Source: Phytophthora quininea
Taxonomy: Eukaryota; Oomycota; Peronosporomycetes; Peronosporales; Peronosporaceae
Assembly: GCA_011947345.1 (NCBI GenBank)
Contig: JAAVTG010000217.1
Location: forward strand, 1 to 64,000
DNA length: 64,000 nt
Direction of reading: 5' to 3'
Shown here piece after piece: positions 1 to 10,685 of the stretch. The first letter of the stretch is position 1. Each line of letters begins with the position of its first letter. Below the pieces are notes generated by a model that saw only the letters and a list, made by a program, of their open reading frames with translations, was not told where the DNA came from and did not search any database. Both the position numbers and the translations under genes were made by a program.

Positions 1-257
1 AAACCCTAAACCCTAAACCCTAAACCCTAAACCCTAAACCCTAAACCCTAAACCCTAAACCCTAAACCCTAAACCCTAAACCCTAAACCCTAAACCCTAA
101 ACCCTAAACCCTAAACCCTAAACCCTAAACCCTAAACCCTAAACCCTAAACCTAAACCCTAAACCCTAAACCCTAAACCCTAAACCCTAAACCCTAAACC
201 CTAAACCTAAACCCTAAACCCTAAACCCTAAACCCTAAACCCTAAACCCTAAACCCT
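1..257. repeat. Telomere, (AAACCCT)n
   Basis: Uninterrupted heptamer AAACCCT array from base 1, reading the C-rich strand into the chromosome, so the G-rich TTTAGGG strand ends outward as at a true chromosome end. Two units near 147-153 and 203-209 are shortened to AAACCT. The array stops at 257, where CCCTAC begins the CA-rich satellite. TTTAGGG is the telomere repeat of oomycetes and most plants. Confidence 0.97.
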
Positions 258-1055
258 ACAACACTTACACTCTACAACACTCACACTCTACACATACACA
301 TCCTCACACTCTCACAACACTCACACTCTATACACACTCACACATACACATCCTCACCCTCTCATATACTCATTCTTTACACACACTTATACTCTACACA
401 CACTCACACTCTACACATACACACACTCACCCTCTCACATACACATTCTCACACTCTCACATACTCATATTTTACAAACTTATACTCTACAACAATCACA
501 CTCTACTCACACTCCACACACACTCACTCTACACACACTCACCCTCTCACACTCTACACATACACATTCTCACACTCTCACACACTCATACTTTACACAC
601 ACTAATACTCTACACAAACTCACACTCCACATACACTCACACTCCACACACACTCACACTCCATTCACACTTACACTCCACACACACTCACACTCTACAA
701 CACTCACACTCCACACACACTCACACTCTACAACACTCACACTCCACACACACTCACACTCACTCCACACACACTCACACTCACACTCACACTCTACACA
801 CTCAAACCCTACAACACTCACACTCTACACACACTCACACTCTACAACACTCACACTCTACACACACTCAAACCCTACCACACTCACACACACACACACT
901 CATATTCACACTCAAACCCTACACACACTTTTACTCTACACACACTCACACTCACACTCTACACATACTCACACTCTACAACACTTACACTCCACACACA
1001 CACACACACACACTCCACACACACTCACACTCTACACACACTCACACTCCACACA
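258..1055. repeat. CA-rich subtelomeric satellite, block 1
   Basis: Irregular low-complexity sequence built from ACACTCACACTCTAC-like words of about 12-18 bp, almost free of G on this strand. The telomere word AAACCCTAC recurs inside it (about 803, 869, 915), as if telomeric units are mixed with or seed the satellite. No coding capacity is credible. Confidence 0.9.
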
Positions 1056-3022
1056 CACTCACACTCTCACATACACATTCTCATACTCTCACATACTCAT
1101 ACTTTACACACACTTATACTTTTCAACAATTACACTCTATTCACAATCACACTTTTTACATTTACTCTCTATTTACACTCACACATACTTACACTCACAC
1201 TCCATATACACTTCTATTTACCACAAACATTCATCCATACTCCACATACACTCAAACACAAACATCCATCTATTCTCTACATACACTCATACACACAAAC
1301 ATCCATCCATTCTCTACATAAACACAAACACACAAACACCCACCATTTTTCTTAAATTTTCTATTACTCACATTTTCTCCATTCCTTCCTCAACTCCATT
1401 TTTCTCTTCTCACACACTCTTATCTTACACACTCACACTTTACACTACACCCATTTATTCTCTACATACTTCTTCTTTAAACATTCCTATTTCACATACT
1501 CATTCTTCTCCATAGAATATCTACATTTTTACTCTTACACACCTCCTACACTTACACGTATATACACTCTTACACTATTATCTACTATCCATACTCTCCA
1601 CATACTTCTTCTTCTTCTCATTTTTCCACATTACTACCTATCTCTACCAAATCACTCAAATCACCTTTCCTATTAATCCCAATCCATCTCATTATAATCA
1701 ACTATTATCATTCTTTTCTTTTTTTCTTTTTCATCCACTCCCACGCTATCTGTCTCATTTACCTATCACCAAATCATACTATTGACACGTTCATTTTACT
1801 CAAACCATATACTACGAACACGCAAACACGAACACATCCATACACAATAACACGCATTCTCTGCATACATTCCCACTCTACACACTCCTATTCGACACCT
1901 ACTCCTACTCCACACAAGCGTACACTCACTCACCTTCATACGATTCCCAATAACAAATACCACTCTCGCATGCAAAGTCATCCATGACCTGTTTCCACTA
2001 CTTCTTATTCATCCTCGTTTCGTTAACTAGTCTACATACCTTTTTGTCGTTCCCATACACACATCTATATATGATACAACACGCTTATGCTACACATATT
2101 CTCCCTCGACAACAGACTTCCCAACCTCCAATGATACGCTGCATACACTCGCACTATACAAACATTCAAACCTACATGCGCACATTCAGTTGCTACACAT
2201 ATTCCGACCTTACACACCATTTGTCTCATAATCACAGACTCAAGGACGTACTTTCATTATGTTCTTCGTTGAGTCCCGCCAGCAAGTTCACCTTGCGTCG
2301 AAACATATCTCGTCAATGTTTCGATTGAGTCGGGCGTACGATGCCTGCAATGGCGTATGTGAACGCTCATTGGCGGATGCACCAGTTTCTGTCGCTGCAA
2401 ACTATCACCATCTTCTTCCCCACATACGAAAACGTAGTCTCGCAAGTTCTCATCCCAAACGCGAGTAAGCGGCCGTAATTAACCTTACTGATCGTTGACT
2501 GCTTGACAGGCCTGTCTCTATCACTTCGCAGTGTCACCATCGTGCTCCGAGTATACAAAAACGTGATTCTCCAATTTTTTGTCGAAGCAGGTGTGCGCGG
2601 TCGTAGATAACGTTGCTACTCGCTGATTGGCTGATGGGCCTGTCTCTGTCACATGGGACTATCACCATCATGTTCCCCGTATATGAAAACATAGTCTCCC
2701 AAGTTTCCAGCCCAATCGGTGGAGCACAGCCGTTGTTTTCGTTGCGGATCGCTGATTGGCGGATGCGCCTGTTTCTGCTCGCTCAGAGTATCACCATCGT
2801 GTTCGCCATACTGAAAAACCCAGCTACACTTAGTTTCATTATGCTCTGATCCGTATTACCGTCAGTATCGTCTGATAACCGAAAATAGTGTATCGAGCAG
2901 TACTCATTTGGGCGCTAAAAAGCAGCGCGCTACAGGAATAAACCGCAGCAAAAGCCCAAAATAGAGCCCATAACGCGACGTCATTTTAGTGCGATACATA
3001 TGTAGCGCCGACCATATATATA
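1056..3022. repeat. Subtelomeric duplicated unit, copy 1
   Basis: This segment recurs nearly base for base at 3551-5494 in the same orientation, offset about 2471-2495 bp. It starts in degenerate CA-rich sequence, becomes a pyrimidine/AT-rich spacer (about 1200-1760), then ordinary mixed sequence (1780-2990) and ends at a TATATATATA tract after GCGCCGACC. A few single-base and short differences separate the copies (one T in a run near 2043; ACCCAGCTAC versus ACCCAGTTAC near 2819), so the duplication is recent or kept homogenised. Short open frames here have no recognisable product. Confidence 0.9.
2365..2880. repeat. Four degenerate ~128-bp tandem repeats, copy 1
   Basis: Units start near 2365, 2494, 2622 and 2751. 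Each carries a GCTGATTGGC-like head, a CCTGTTTCTGTC-like stretch, then TATCACCATC and a tail such as CCCCGTATATGAAAAC. Spacing is 128-129 bp. Units differ from each other far more than the two large copies differ, so this array predates the duplication. Confidence 0.75.
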
Positions 3023-3550
3023 TACCCTACACACACTCACTCACACTCACACTCACACTCTACACACACTCAAACCCTACAACACTCACACTCTACAACA
3101 CTCAAACCCTACAACACTCACACTCTACACACTCAAACCCTACCACACTCACACTCCACACACACCCACACACACATTCACACTCACACTCTACACACAC
3201 TCAAACCCTACAACACTCACACTCTACAACACTCAAACCCTACAACACTCACACTCTACCACACTCACACTCCACACACACCCACACACACTCACATTCA
3301 CACTCACACTCTACACACACTCAAATCTTACCACACTCACACTCCACACACACCCACACACACTCACATTCACACTCACACTCTACACACACTCAAATCT
3401 TACCACACTCACACTCCACACACACCCACACACTCACATTCACACTCACACTCTACACACACTCAAACCCTACCACACTCACTCCACACACACCCACACA
3501 CACACACACTCACATTCACACTCACACTCTACACACACTCACACTCCTCA
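3023..3550. repeat. CA-rich subtelomeric satellite, block 2
   Basis: Same composition as block 1: CACACTCACACTCTAC words with repeated ACTCAAACCCTAC telomere-like words, and a longer period of about 65 bp in places (3290-3480). It separates the two copies of the large subtelomeric unit. The frame open across 2989-3987 encodes only Thr/His/Ser low complexity and is not a gene. Confidence 0.88.
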
Positions 3551-5494
3551 CACACTCACACTCTACACATACACATCCTCACCCTCTCACATACTCATAC
3601 TTTATACACACTTATACTCTACAACAATCACACTCTATTCACACTCACATTCTTTTACACTTACTCTCTATTTACACTCACACATACTCACACTTACACT
3701 CCACACACACTCCTATTTACCACAAACATCCATCCATACTCCACATACACTCATACACTCATACACACAAACATCCATCCATTCTCTACATAAACACAAA
3801 CACACAAACACCCACCATTTTTCTTAAATTTTCTATTACTCACATTTTCTCTATTCCTTCCTCAACTCCATTTTTCTCTTCTCACACACTCCTATCTTAC
3901 ACACTCACACTTTACACTACACCCATTTATTCTCTACATACTTCTTCTTTAAACATTCCTATTTCACATACTCATTCTTCTCCATAGAATATCTACATTT
4001 TTACTCTTACACACCTCCTACACTTACACGTATATACACTCTTACACTATTATCTACTATCCATACTCTCCACATACTTCTTCTTCTTCTCATTTTTCCA
4101 CATTACTACCTATCTCTACCAAATCACTCAAATCACCTTTCCTATTAATCCCAATCCATCTCATTATAATCAACTATTATCATTCTTTTCTTTTTTTCTT
4201 TTTCATCCACTCCCACGCTATCTGTCTCATTTACCTATCACCAAATCATACTATTGACACGTTCATTTTACTCAAACCATATACTACGAACACGCAAACA
4301 CGAACACATCCATACACAATAACACGCATTCTCTGCATACATTCCCACTCTACACACTCCTATTCGACACCTACTCCTACTCCACACAAGCGTACACTCA
4401 CTCACCTTCATACGATTCCCAATAACAAATACCACTCTCGCATGCAAAGTCATCCATGACCTGTTTCCACTACTTCTTATTCATCCTCGTTTCGTTAACT
4501 AGTCTACATACCTTTTGTCGTTCCCATACACACATCTATATATGATACAACACGCTTATGCTACACATATTCTCCCTCGACAACAGACTTCCCAACCTCC
4601 AATGATACGCTGCATACACTCGCACTATACAAACATTCAAACCTACATGCGCACATTCAGTTGCTACACATATTCCGACCTTACACACCATTTGTCTCAT
4701 AATCACAGACTCAAGGACGTACTTTCATTATGTTCTTCGTTGAGTCCCGCCAGCAAGTTCACCTTGCGTCGAAACATATCTCGTCAATGTTTCGATTGAG
4801 TCGGGCGTACGATGCCTGCAATGGCGTATGTGAACGCTCATTGGCGGATGCACCAGTTTCTGTCGCTGCAAACTATCACCATCTTCTTCCCCACATACGA
4901 AAACGTAGTCTCGCAAGTTCTCATCCCAAACGCGAGTAAGCGGCCGTAATTAACCTTACTGATCGTTGACTGCTTGACAGGCCTGTCTCTATCACTTCGC
5001 AGTGTCACCATCGTGCTCCGAGTATACAAAAACGTGATTCTCCAATTTTTTGTCGAAGCAGGTGTGCGCGGTCGTAGATAACGTTGCTACTCGCTGATTG
5101 GCTGATGGGCCTGTCTCTGTCACATGGGACTATCACCATCATGTTCCCCGTATATGAAAACATAGTCTCCCAAGTTTCCAGCCCAATCGGTGGAGCACAG
5201 CCGTTGTTTTCGTTGCGGATCGCTGATTGGCGGATGCGCCTGTTTCTGCTCGCTCAGAGTATCACCATCCTGTTCGCCATACTGAAAACCCAGTTACACT
5301 TAGTTTCATTATGCTCTGATCCGTATTACCGTCAGTATCGTCTGATAACCGAAAATAGTGTGTCGAGTAGTACTCATTTGGGCGCTAAAAAGCAGCGCGC
5401 TACAGGAATAAACAGCAGCAAAAGCCCAAAATAGAGCCCATAACGCGACGTCATTTTAGTGCGATACATATGTAGCGCCGACCATATATATATA
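3551..5494. repeat. Subtelomeric duplicated unit, copy 2
   Basis: Direct repeat of 1056-3022, ending at the same GCGCCGACC plus TATATATATA tract (5472-5494). Beyond it the sequence is unique instead of returning to satellite, so this tract marks the inner edge of the subtelomeric duplication. Confidence 0.9.
4836..5351. repeat. Four degenerate ~128-bp tandem repeats, copy 2
   Basis: Units near 4836, 4965, 5093 and 5222, the counterparts of 2365-2880 shifted by 2471 bp. Same internal GCTGATTGGC and TATCACCATC landmarks. Confidence 0.75.
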
Positions 5495-6807
5495 GCAGTG
5501 ACCATCAGGGCGTTGACACTCACTATGTGGTGTGGAGATTTCTCCAAGACCCGTCAACGAACTGTCTCCTCCGCTATTGGCTGATAATAGGCGACGAGCT
5601 GGACCAATTGCGACGTGAGGCGAAGGTACGTTGAAGGTCGCTATCTCGAGGTGGTCGCTATTGCGAACCATCGTCTGGTCGTTAAATGTTGGGATGGGTG
5701 GCTCCGACGGCGACACTTGTATTTCACTTGATATTTGTATGGATTCATCGATAAGGGTAGGATTAACCTTGCCCTGTTGTCGTGGGTTATGCCTGCCAGC
5801 GAACACAGACCTTCGTGAAGTGAGTGTTCGTTTGGTCAGGCCAAGAGTGAAGAGTGGTAGTTAGAGTGTATTTTGGTTTGACCCTATTAGTAGGGGAGTG
5901 TTGAGCGCAAGGGCCCTTGTGTGTGGAGTGCTAGTCGCATTCCAACGTGACTTCCAGCCGGAGTTATACTCCGGCGCCCCTAAGAGAGTCCACGGGACTA
6001 TGCAACCTTCATCTGCTGGTTCCACGGGGTTTTGAGTGTGTGAGAGAGTGTTTGGACGTACAGGCGCAGGCTCGTGCCTGTAGCGTCGGTATATATTTGC
6101 CTACAGCGTAGACAGTGAGTGGAGACCACACTGGCTCGGGCAGGGTCGGATCTGGTTCCTTCAGGTCACGCCCAGCATTCGCTTGACGATCTGGAAGGTG
6201 TATTGTTGTGTGCGGAAGCTCGCTGCTACCTTAGCGAAAGTTGAGTGGATTCCTACACCACAGCATGTTCGTTCACTTATTAAACAGGTTGGCGACTGGC
6301 ACGACCATATTCGATAGCGCATCTTGTGGTTGTTGTAATTATCAGAGCAAGCTGGGCATATTGTTATGTGATTTGTGCAGTACGCAAGGAATCGAGCGCA
6401 GTATCCGCTGCTGGTGTTCCTGCTACATGGAGCAAAGACCGCCATTCGTACTCGAACGACATCGCAACGTGGTTGAAGTGACATGTAGCCGATGGAATCG
6501 GAGCAACCACCGTTCTGTAAATTGCGTGGTGCGAGTTCAATCAGTTCAGCAGCTAATAAGACAAATTTAATTTCGAAAAAGTACCCTGGGCGCGATAGAT
6601 GCATAGTCGACTCCAACGAGTACCGGGTAGTTACATCAAGTCATTTGTACAAATCACCAAGCGATCCGCACAAAGCACCCACCAACGATCGGTGTAGTTT
6701 CACCAAGGGGTCTGCACTCGTCGCCAATCTGTACGTTGCCTTCAACTCCAAGATTGCCTCCAACTTAGCCTTAACTGGTTTCCCTTTCCGGTGAAAGATG
6801 GCTTCAC
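5495..6807. other. Unassigned transition sequence between subtelomere and MULE
   Basis: No gene is recognised. The stretch 5880-6160 has features of a promoter or long terminal repeat (a short CCGGAGTTATACTCCGG palindrome at 5958-5974 and a TATATATTT at 6091), but no matching second LTR or primer-binding site is visible. Short open frames on both strands (for example 5456-5806 minus and 6161-6616 minus) carry no motif I recognise. It may include the 5' non-coding part or terminal repeat of the MULE that follows. Confidence 0.4.
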
Positions 6808-9735
6808 TTGTCGTCTCTGCCGCGTCCCCTTCGCTCTACTGTTCATTTAAGATCGCCATTTCAGATTTTGCTGTCTCCTGCAAAAGTGGAGACACCGATG
6901 GAGAGACAGAACCGCGACCAAGGTGAGGAGGACACACAGATTGCTGCTAGTGTCGGTGATGAAGACGACTACACATGGACGCAAATATGGCGAACTGGTG
7001 CAGGAGAAGCAGAGCGAGATGGATACCTGTCGTTGTTGCCGCGCTTCACGCGCAGGAGGATCTATCACGTTCCCTGTACTCTGGACCACCTTGCTGTTCA
7101 ACAGTTTGACCTGGCGTTAACCAGACACGACATGCAGTCCTTGCTCACGGAGTGCCGTTCACAGCGCTGCATGGATGCCGCTGGCGGGGGAACCAGTGCT
7201 GGTGCCGTTACAAAGTGAATTCATGCGAATCCAGCGAACTTGCTGTTGTCTTCAAGCAAGGGGATCACATGATGCAAGATCCAAACGTGTTGACCCCACT
7301 GCGCCCTGAACTCACAGAGGAGATGAAGACATTTATCCTGCGCCAGCTTACAGATGTCCCAACAACGATCCCCTTCAGACTTTACAGTGTTATTGTCGTC
7401 AAGGTGGAACGTGGCGAGATGCGTGGGCCGTCACCATACCGGCGCCAAGTGGATAACTTTGTTCGCGTTTGGAGAAGGAGCAACCCTGCTGATGAAATGG
7501 CGCGAGTGATTGAGATGTGCGACCAGTTCCTGTATGATGAAGTGGGAATGGATGCTGAAGATCCAACAGCTACCGTGATCCTGTGCGATTCTGTCTTCAA
7601 AGACGGCAGGCACGTTGCCTCAGTCGGAGACGGGAGCGAAGCGCTCCCTTTCGTGTCGGTATCACATGCTACAAGCTTCTGGAAGACTATGTCAGCATCC
7701 AACGGTCTCTTGATGCGACGACAATGCTTCACGTCGACACTACGTTCAAAATTGTGAAGCAGTGTTATCCCGCGATGGTTATCGGGTTCTCTGACAAGGG
7801 TGGGCACCTCTTTCCTTTGGCGTATTTTACTATCTCACGTCGGCGCGAAGAGGACATTTCCTGGTGTCTGCAGCGTGTGAAAAGGGTCTGCTTCGAGCAG
7901 TTCGAGTTGGACTTTGCACCCGAGTTCGTCATGACAGACGCTGATAAAGCCCAACGAAATGCTGTCTGTGCCGAGATACCCACGTCAAAAATAATCATGT
8001 GCTGGTTTCACGTTACTCAAAACGTTTTCAAGAAAGCTGAGGCTAAGGGAGTTTAGTCGGCGCAAACCAAGGATTTCTTTGCGGATCTGTATGACTTACA
8101 CTACGCCGACGAGCACGAGTACGAAGCGAACAAGCAAGCCGTGCTGACAAAATGGAAGGAGCTACCTCGCAATTCGGCAGCGCACGCGTTGGGCCGCCAC
8201 ATCAAGGCGGTGTGGGTCAACAGCAAGGAGTTTGGGAACTGGCAGGTTTACCACACGCCGTCGGGATGCGCTTCGACAAATAACCCGCTTGTCGCGATAC
8301 CCAGGGTGTTTTCCGAAAGGAAAGTTTATTAATGAGCAAAACCAAAGAGAAACTCGGCGACGGAAGGCTGCTCCTTCACTGTGCCTCGAACATGCAATAG
8401 TGAGCGCGTGCCAGCGCCCACTGAAGACTCATGCAGCGTGCCTCAAGTCCATCCAGACCTCGTGGCACAATCACGCCGCCATCGGTAGACACCGAGGCGT
8501 GCGCCCAACTCCGTCATTGGCCATGCTGGCTTCCGACGTGACCACAGCTTGAACATTTTGAACAGAGGTCGTAATCGGCGACACCGCTTGAGCAATACCA
8601 CAGGACGCTCAAGATCAATTGCGCCAACCCTCGGGCGACTCCATTTGAGATGATGGAGTCTATGGATCGCGCTCGTCTTGCTTTTCTCGGTGAAGGTCAC
8701 GTTTTCGTCAACGCACCGGAGGTTTCTGCGCGATTGCACAAGCTCTACAAGACGCTGGCGGATCGACAGTGCATAACTGCAACGCAACTTCCAATGAACC
8801 GTTCGCAGAACGCTATGCGTTTTGCTGTTAAACAGCGGCCCCTTCCGGTGAATGCTGAAAACCTGAAGGAGTACGACAAATCATTTGGGTCGGTAAATGC
8901 TCGGCGCATGCAAGTGCAGAATATGCCTTCCGACGGCTGGGTTGTGATTCCGGAACGGCTGCAGTGCGAGTGTTTGTACTGCTGGAAGCATGGAATATGC
9001 CCCCACATCATCGATGCTTGCTTTGCGGTTGGTATACCGTGTCCTGGCCTGACGCCATCACCAAGGCGCTTCGTAACGAACGCTCGACGTTCACGTCCTC
9101 GTGCACGACAAGAAAGTGTCGCCCGTCGTCTGCGGCTTGACGCGGCTTCGACAAATGGAACTGTCTAGCATTCAAACAGCTCGGTGGGTGATGAAGAGGA
9201 GTTGGAGGGCGATCAGTCCTCCGTTGTGTCGGAGTCCGTTGCAACACCCAATCGACAAGAGCCACATATGTCTTTAGGTGCTGTCGAAGAAGGCCTCTTT
9301 GGCGCGGAAGCCTCAAACTATAACAATGGTGGCAGTGCCGCTACAAGCTGTCTTCGCATTAGCAAGGAGAACGACGGCTGTCCAAGTGATTTGGTTAGCA
9401 ACGTCGTTTCATTTGAACACCCGCTGGATCATCCAGATGTAGTCTGCTCCCGTGGCAATTCTACCACAGCCAGTGGCCATGAAGCTGGGCCTGTTCACCA
9501 GTCCGCGCCAAGCCGTGCTGTCGGTCAAGAAACTCGCTCTGGTGATGACAGATCCGTGCCAGGTTCTGAGGACGGCAGCCGTCAGCCGTCAGGGAGAGCT
9601 GGTACTAACGAGATGGTGGCTCGATCGAGTGCTCAAAGAGTGATCCCAGGACCTCGCAGATCGACGCGCCGTCGTCGCCCAACTGCTCGTGCAGTGGAAT
9701 ATCGTCAGCAAACCCAGAAGCGCATTCGCCCGTAG
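6808..9735 (+). mobile_element. Degenerate Mutator-like (MULE) DNA transposon
   Basis: A transposase is spread over several frames. 6808-7218 and 7152-7757 give the N-terminal part, with a Cys/Trp patch (CRWRGNQCWCRYKV) like FLYWCH/FAR1-type DNA-binding domains. 7583-8056 is the MULE DDE core, with HVDTTFKI (first Asp), FVMTDADKAQ (second Asp) and CWFHVTQNVFKK, then an in-frame stop at 8054-8056. 8057-8332 continues the protein. 8650-9168 holds a SWIM zinc finger (CECLYCWKHGICPH, CxC...CxH), and 9184-9735 a Ser/Arg-rich tail after another stop. At least two frame changes (near 7150 and 7650) and three stops make it inactive. I could not find clear terminal inverted repeats or a target-site duplication. 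Telomere-proximal relics of this class are common in oomycetes. Confidence 0.8.
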
Positions 9736-9941
9736 TTTGCCTAAGTCGGTTGAATCCCTCAGTCAAGTTCCGATGATACCGGCGTCTACGGAAGATGCAG
9801 AAATCTCTGCAGTGTTGACAGTGGAGTACAGGTTCACATTGCAGGCGGCGTACAAGAAGAAAGGTTAGGAGATCTAATTATTTAATCAAGGGATTTGGAT
9901 TCATTACCATCTTTATTGACGACAGAGCCCTGCAAACGAGT
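9736..9941. other. MULE 3' flank, no gene
   Basis: AT-richer sequence after the last MULE frame. It may contain the right terminus of the element, but no inverted repeat to the left flank is apparent by eye. Confidence 0.3.
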
Positions 9942-10130
9942 ACTTTGGTGACGCTTTCTTGGTGATGCATAGATTTTTCTTGGTAGTGCAAGCACTTCGC
10001 TTGGTGATGCGTGCGTTACTCTTGGCGATGCGTACATTTCTCTTGGTGTCATGTACATGTCTTTGGGTGTGGTGATGTTGCGTGCTATTCTTGGTGTTTT
10101 GTGCGGATGGCTTGGTGAAACTACGCAACC
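9942..10130. repeat. Degenerate 21-bp tandem repeat (minisatellite)
   Basis: About eight units beginning CTTGGTGATGCG, spaced 21 bp, with one 27-bp spacing near 10061. The minus strand reads through in frame as seven-residue repeats resembling ASPRxxY, inside open frames 9882-10160 and 9913-10170. No start context or family supports a real protein. Confidence 0.65.
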
Positions 10131-10685
10131 CTCGACTCCAACCCTGTACTGTTGAACCATATCGTATCAATATCTACAACTTGGTGATCGCCGTTTCTCG
10201 TATTGGTCCTCTGAATCGTTGTGCTTGCAGCTTAGATTTCGCAGTTTACCCATCCTATATTTCACTGCAGTGTCCTATGTGAAGGGGTAGGAAACCCACC
10301 CACTCGGTAGGGTCTTATAGCCGAAATTAAAGCGATTTTCTTCATGATCGATAGACCTCGTTCTCGATGATTTCTGCCACTACAATAGTAAACAACTGCA
10401 AGCCGAAAGCATAGCTTAAAAGAGAGAAAACGTGGAGCTTCCCGACAACACAAATCGAGCTGATCCTACAGCTGGCTGGGGAGATACAATGTTATGCTTT
10501 GGTGGTGCATTTCACCTCGCCAGGAAAATCGATTGCCAACTACAGTAAACCCTGGTAAAATCCGATACAGACACGCAAAAAGAGGGAAAGGCACAACAAG
10601 AAACACGCCCCAATAACAATATCAGCTTGCTGAATAGAAGTTTACCTGTAAAAGAAGGAAAACCAACTTAAAACTGTCGTTTCAA
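10131..10685. other. Intergenic, upstream of membrane protein gene
   Basis: AT-rich, without recognisable coding sequence. It presumably holds the promoter and 5' UTR of the gene starting at 10686. Confidence 0.4.

Noticed and set aside
1796..2558. Several small open frames repeated at 4268-5029
   Set aside because: They recur only because the whole unit is duplicated; overlapping frames on both strands, no motifs.
3023..3550. CRISPR-like regular repeats
   Set aside because: Simple CA-rich satellite without distinct spacers, at a eukaryotic telomere.
2989..3987. A 332-codon open frame on the plus strand
   Set aside because: It translates the CA-rich satellite into Thr/His/Ser/Leu low complexity; stops are rare in such sequence and there is no coding signature.
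5880..6160. Solo LTR of a retrotransposon
   Set aside because: TATA-like and palindromic elements are present, but no TG...CA ends, second LTR or primer-binding site could be identified.
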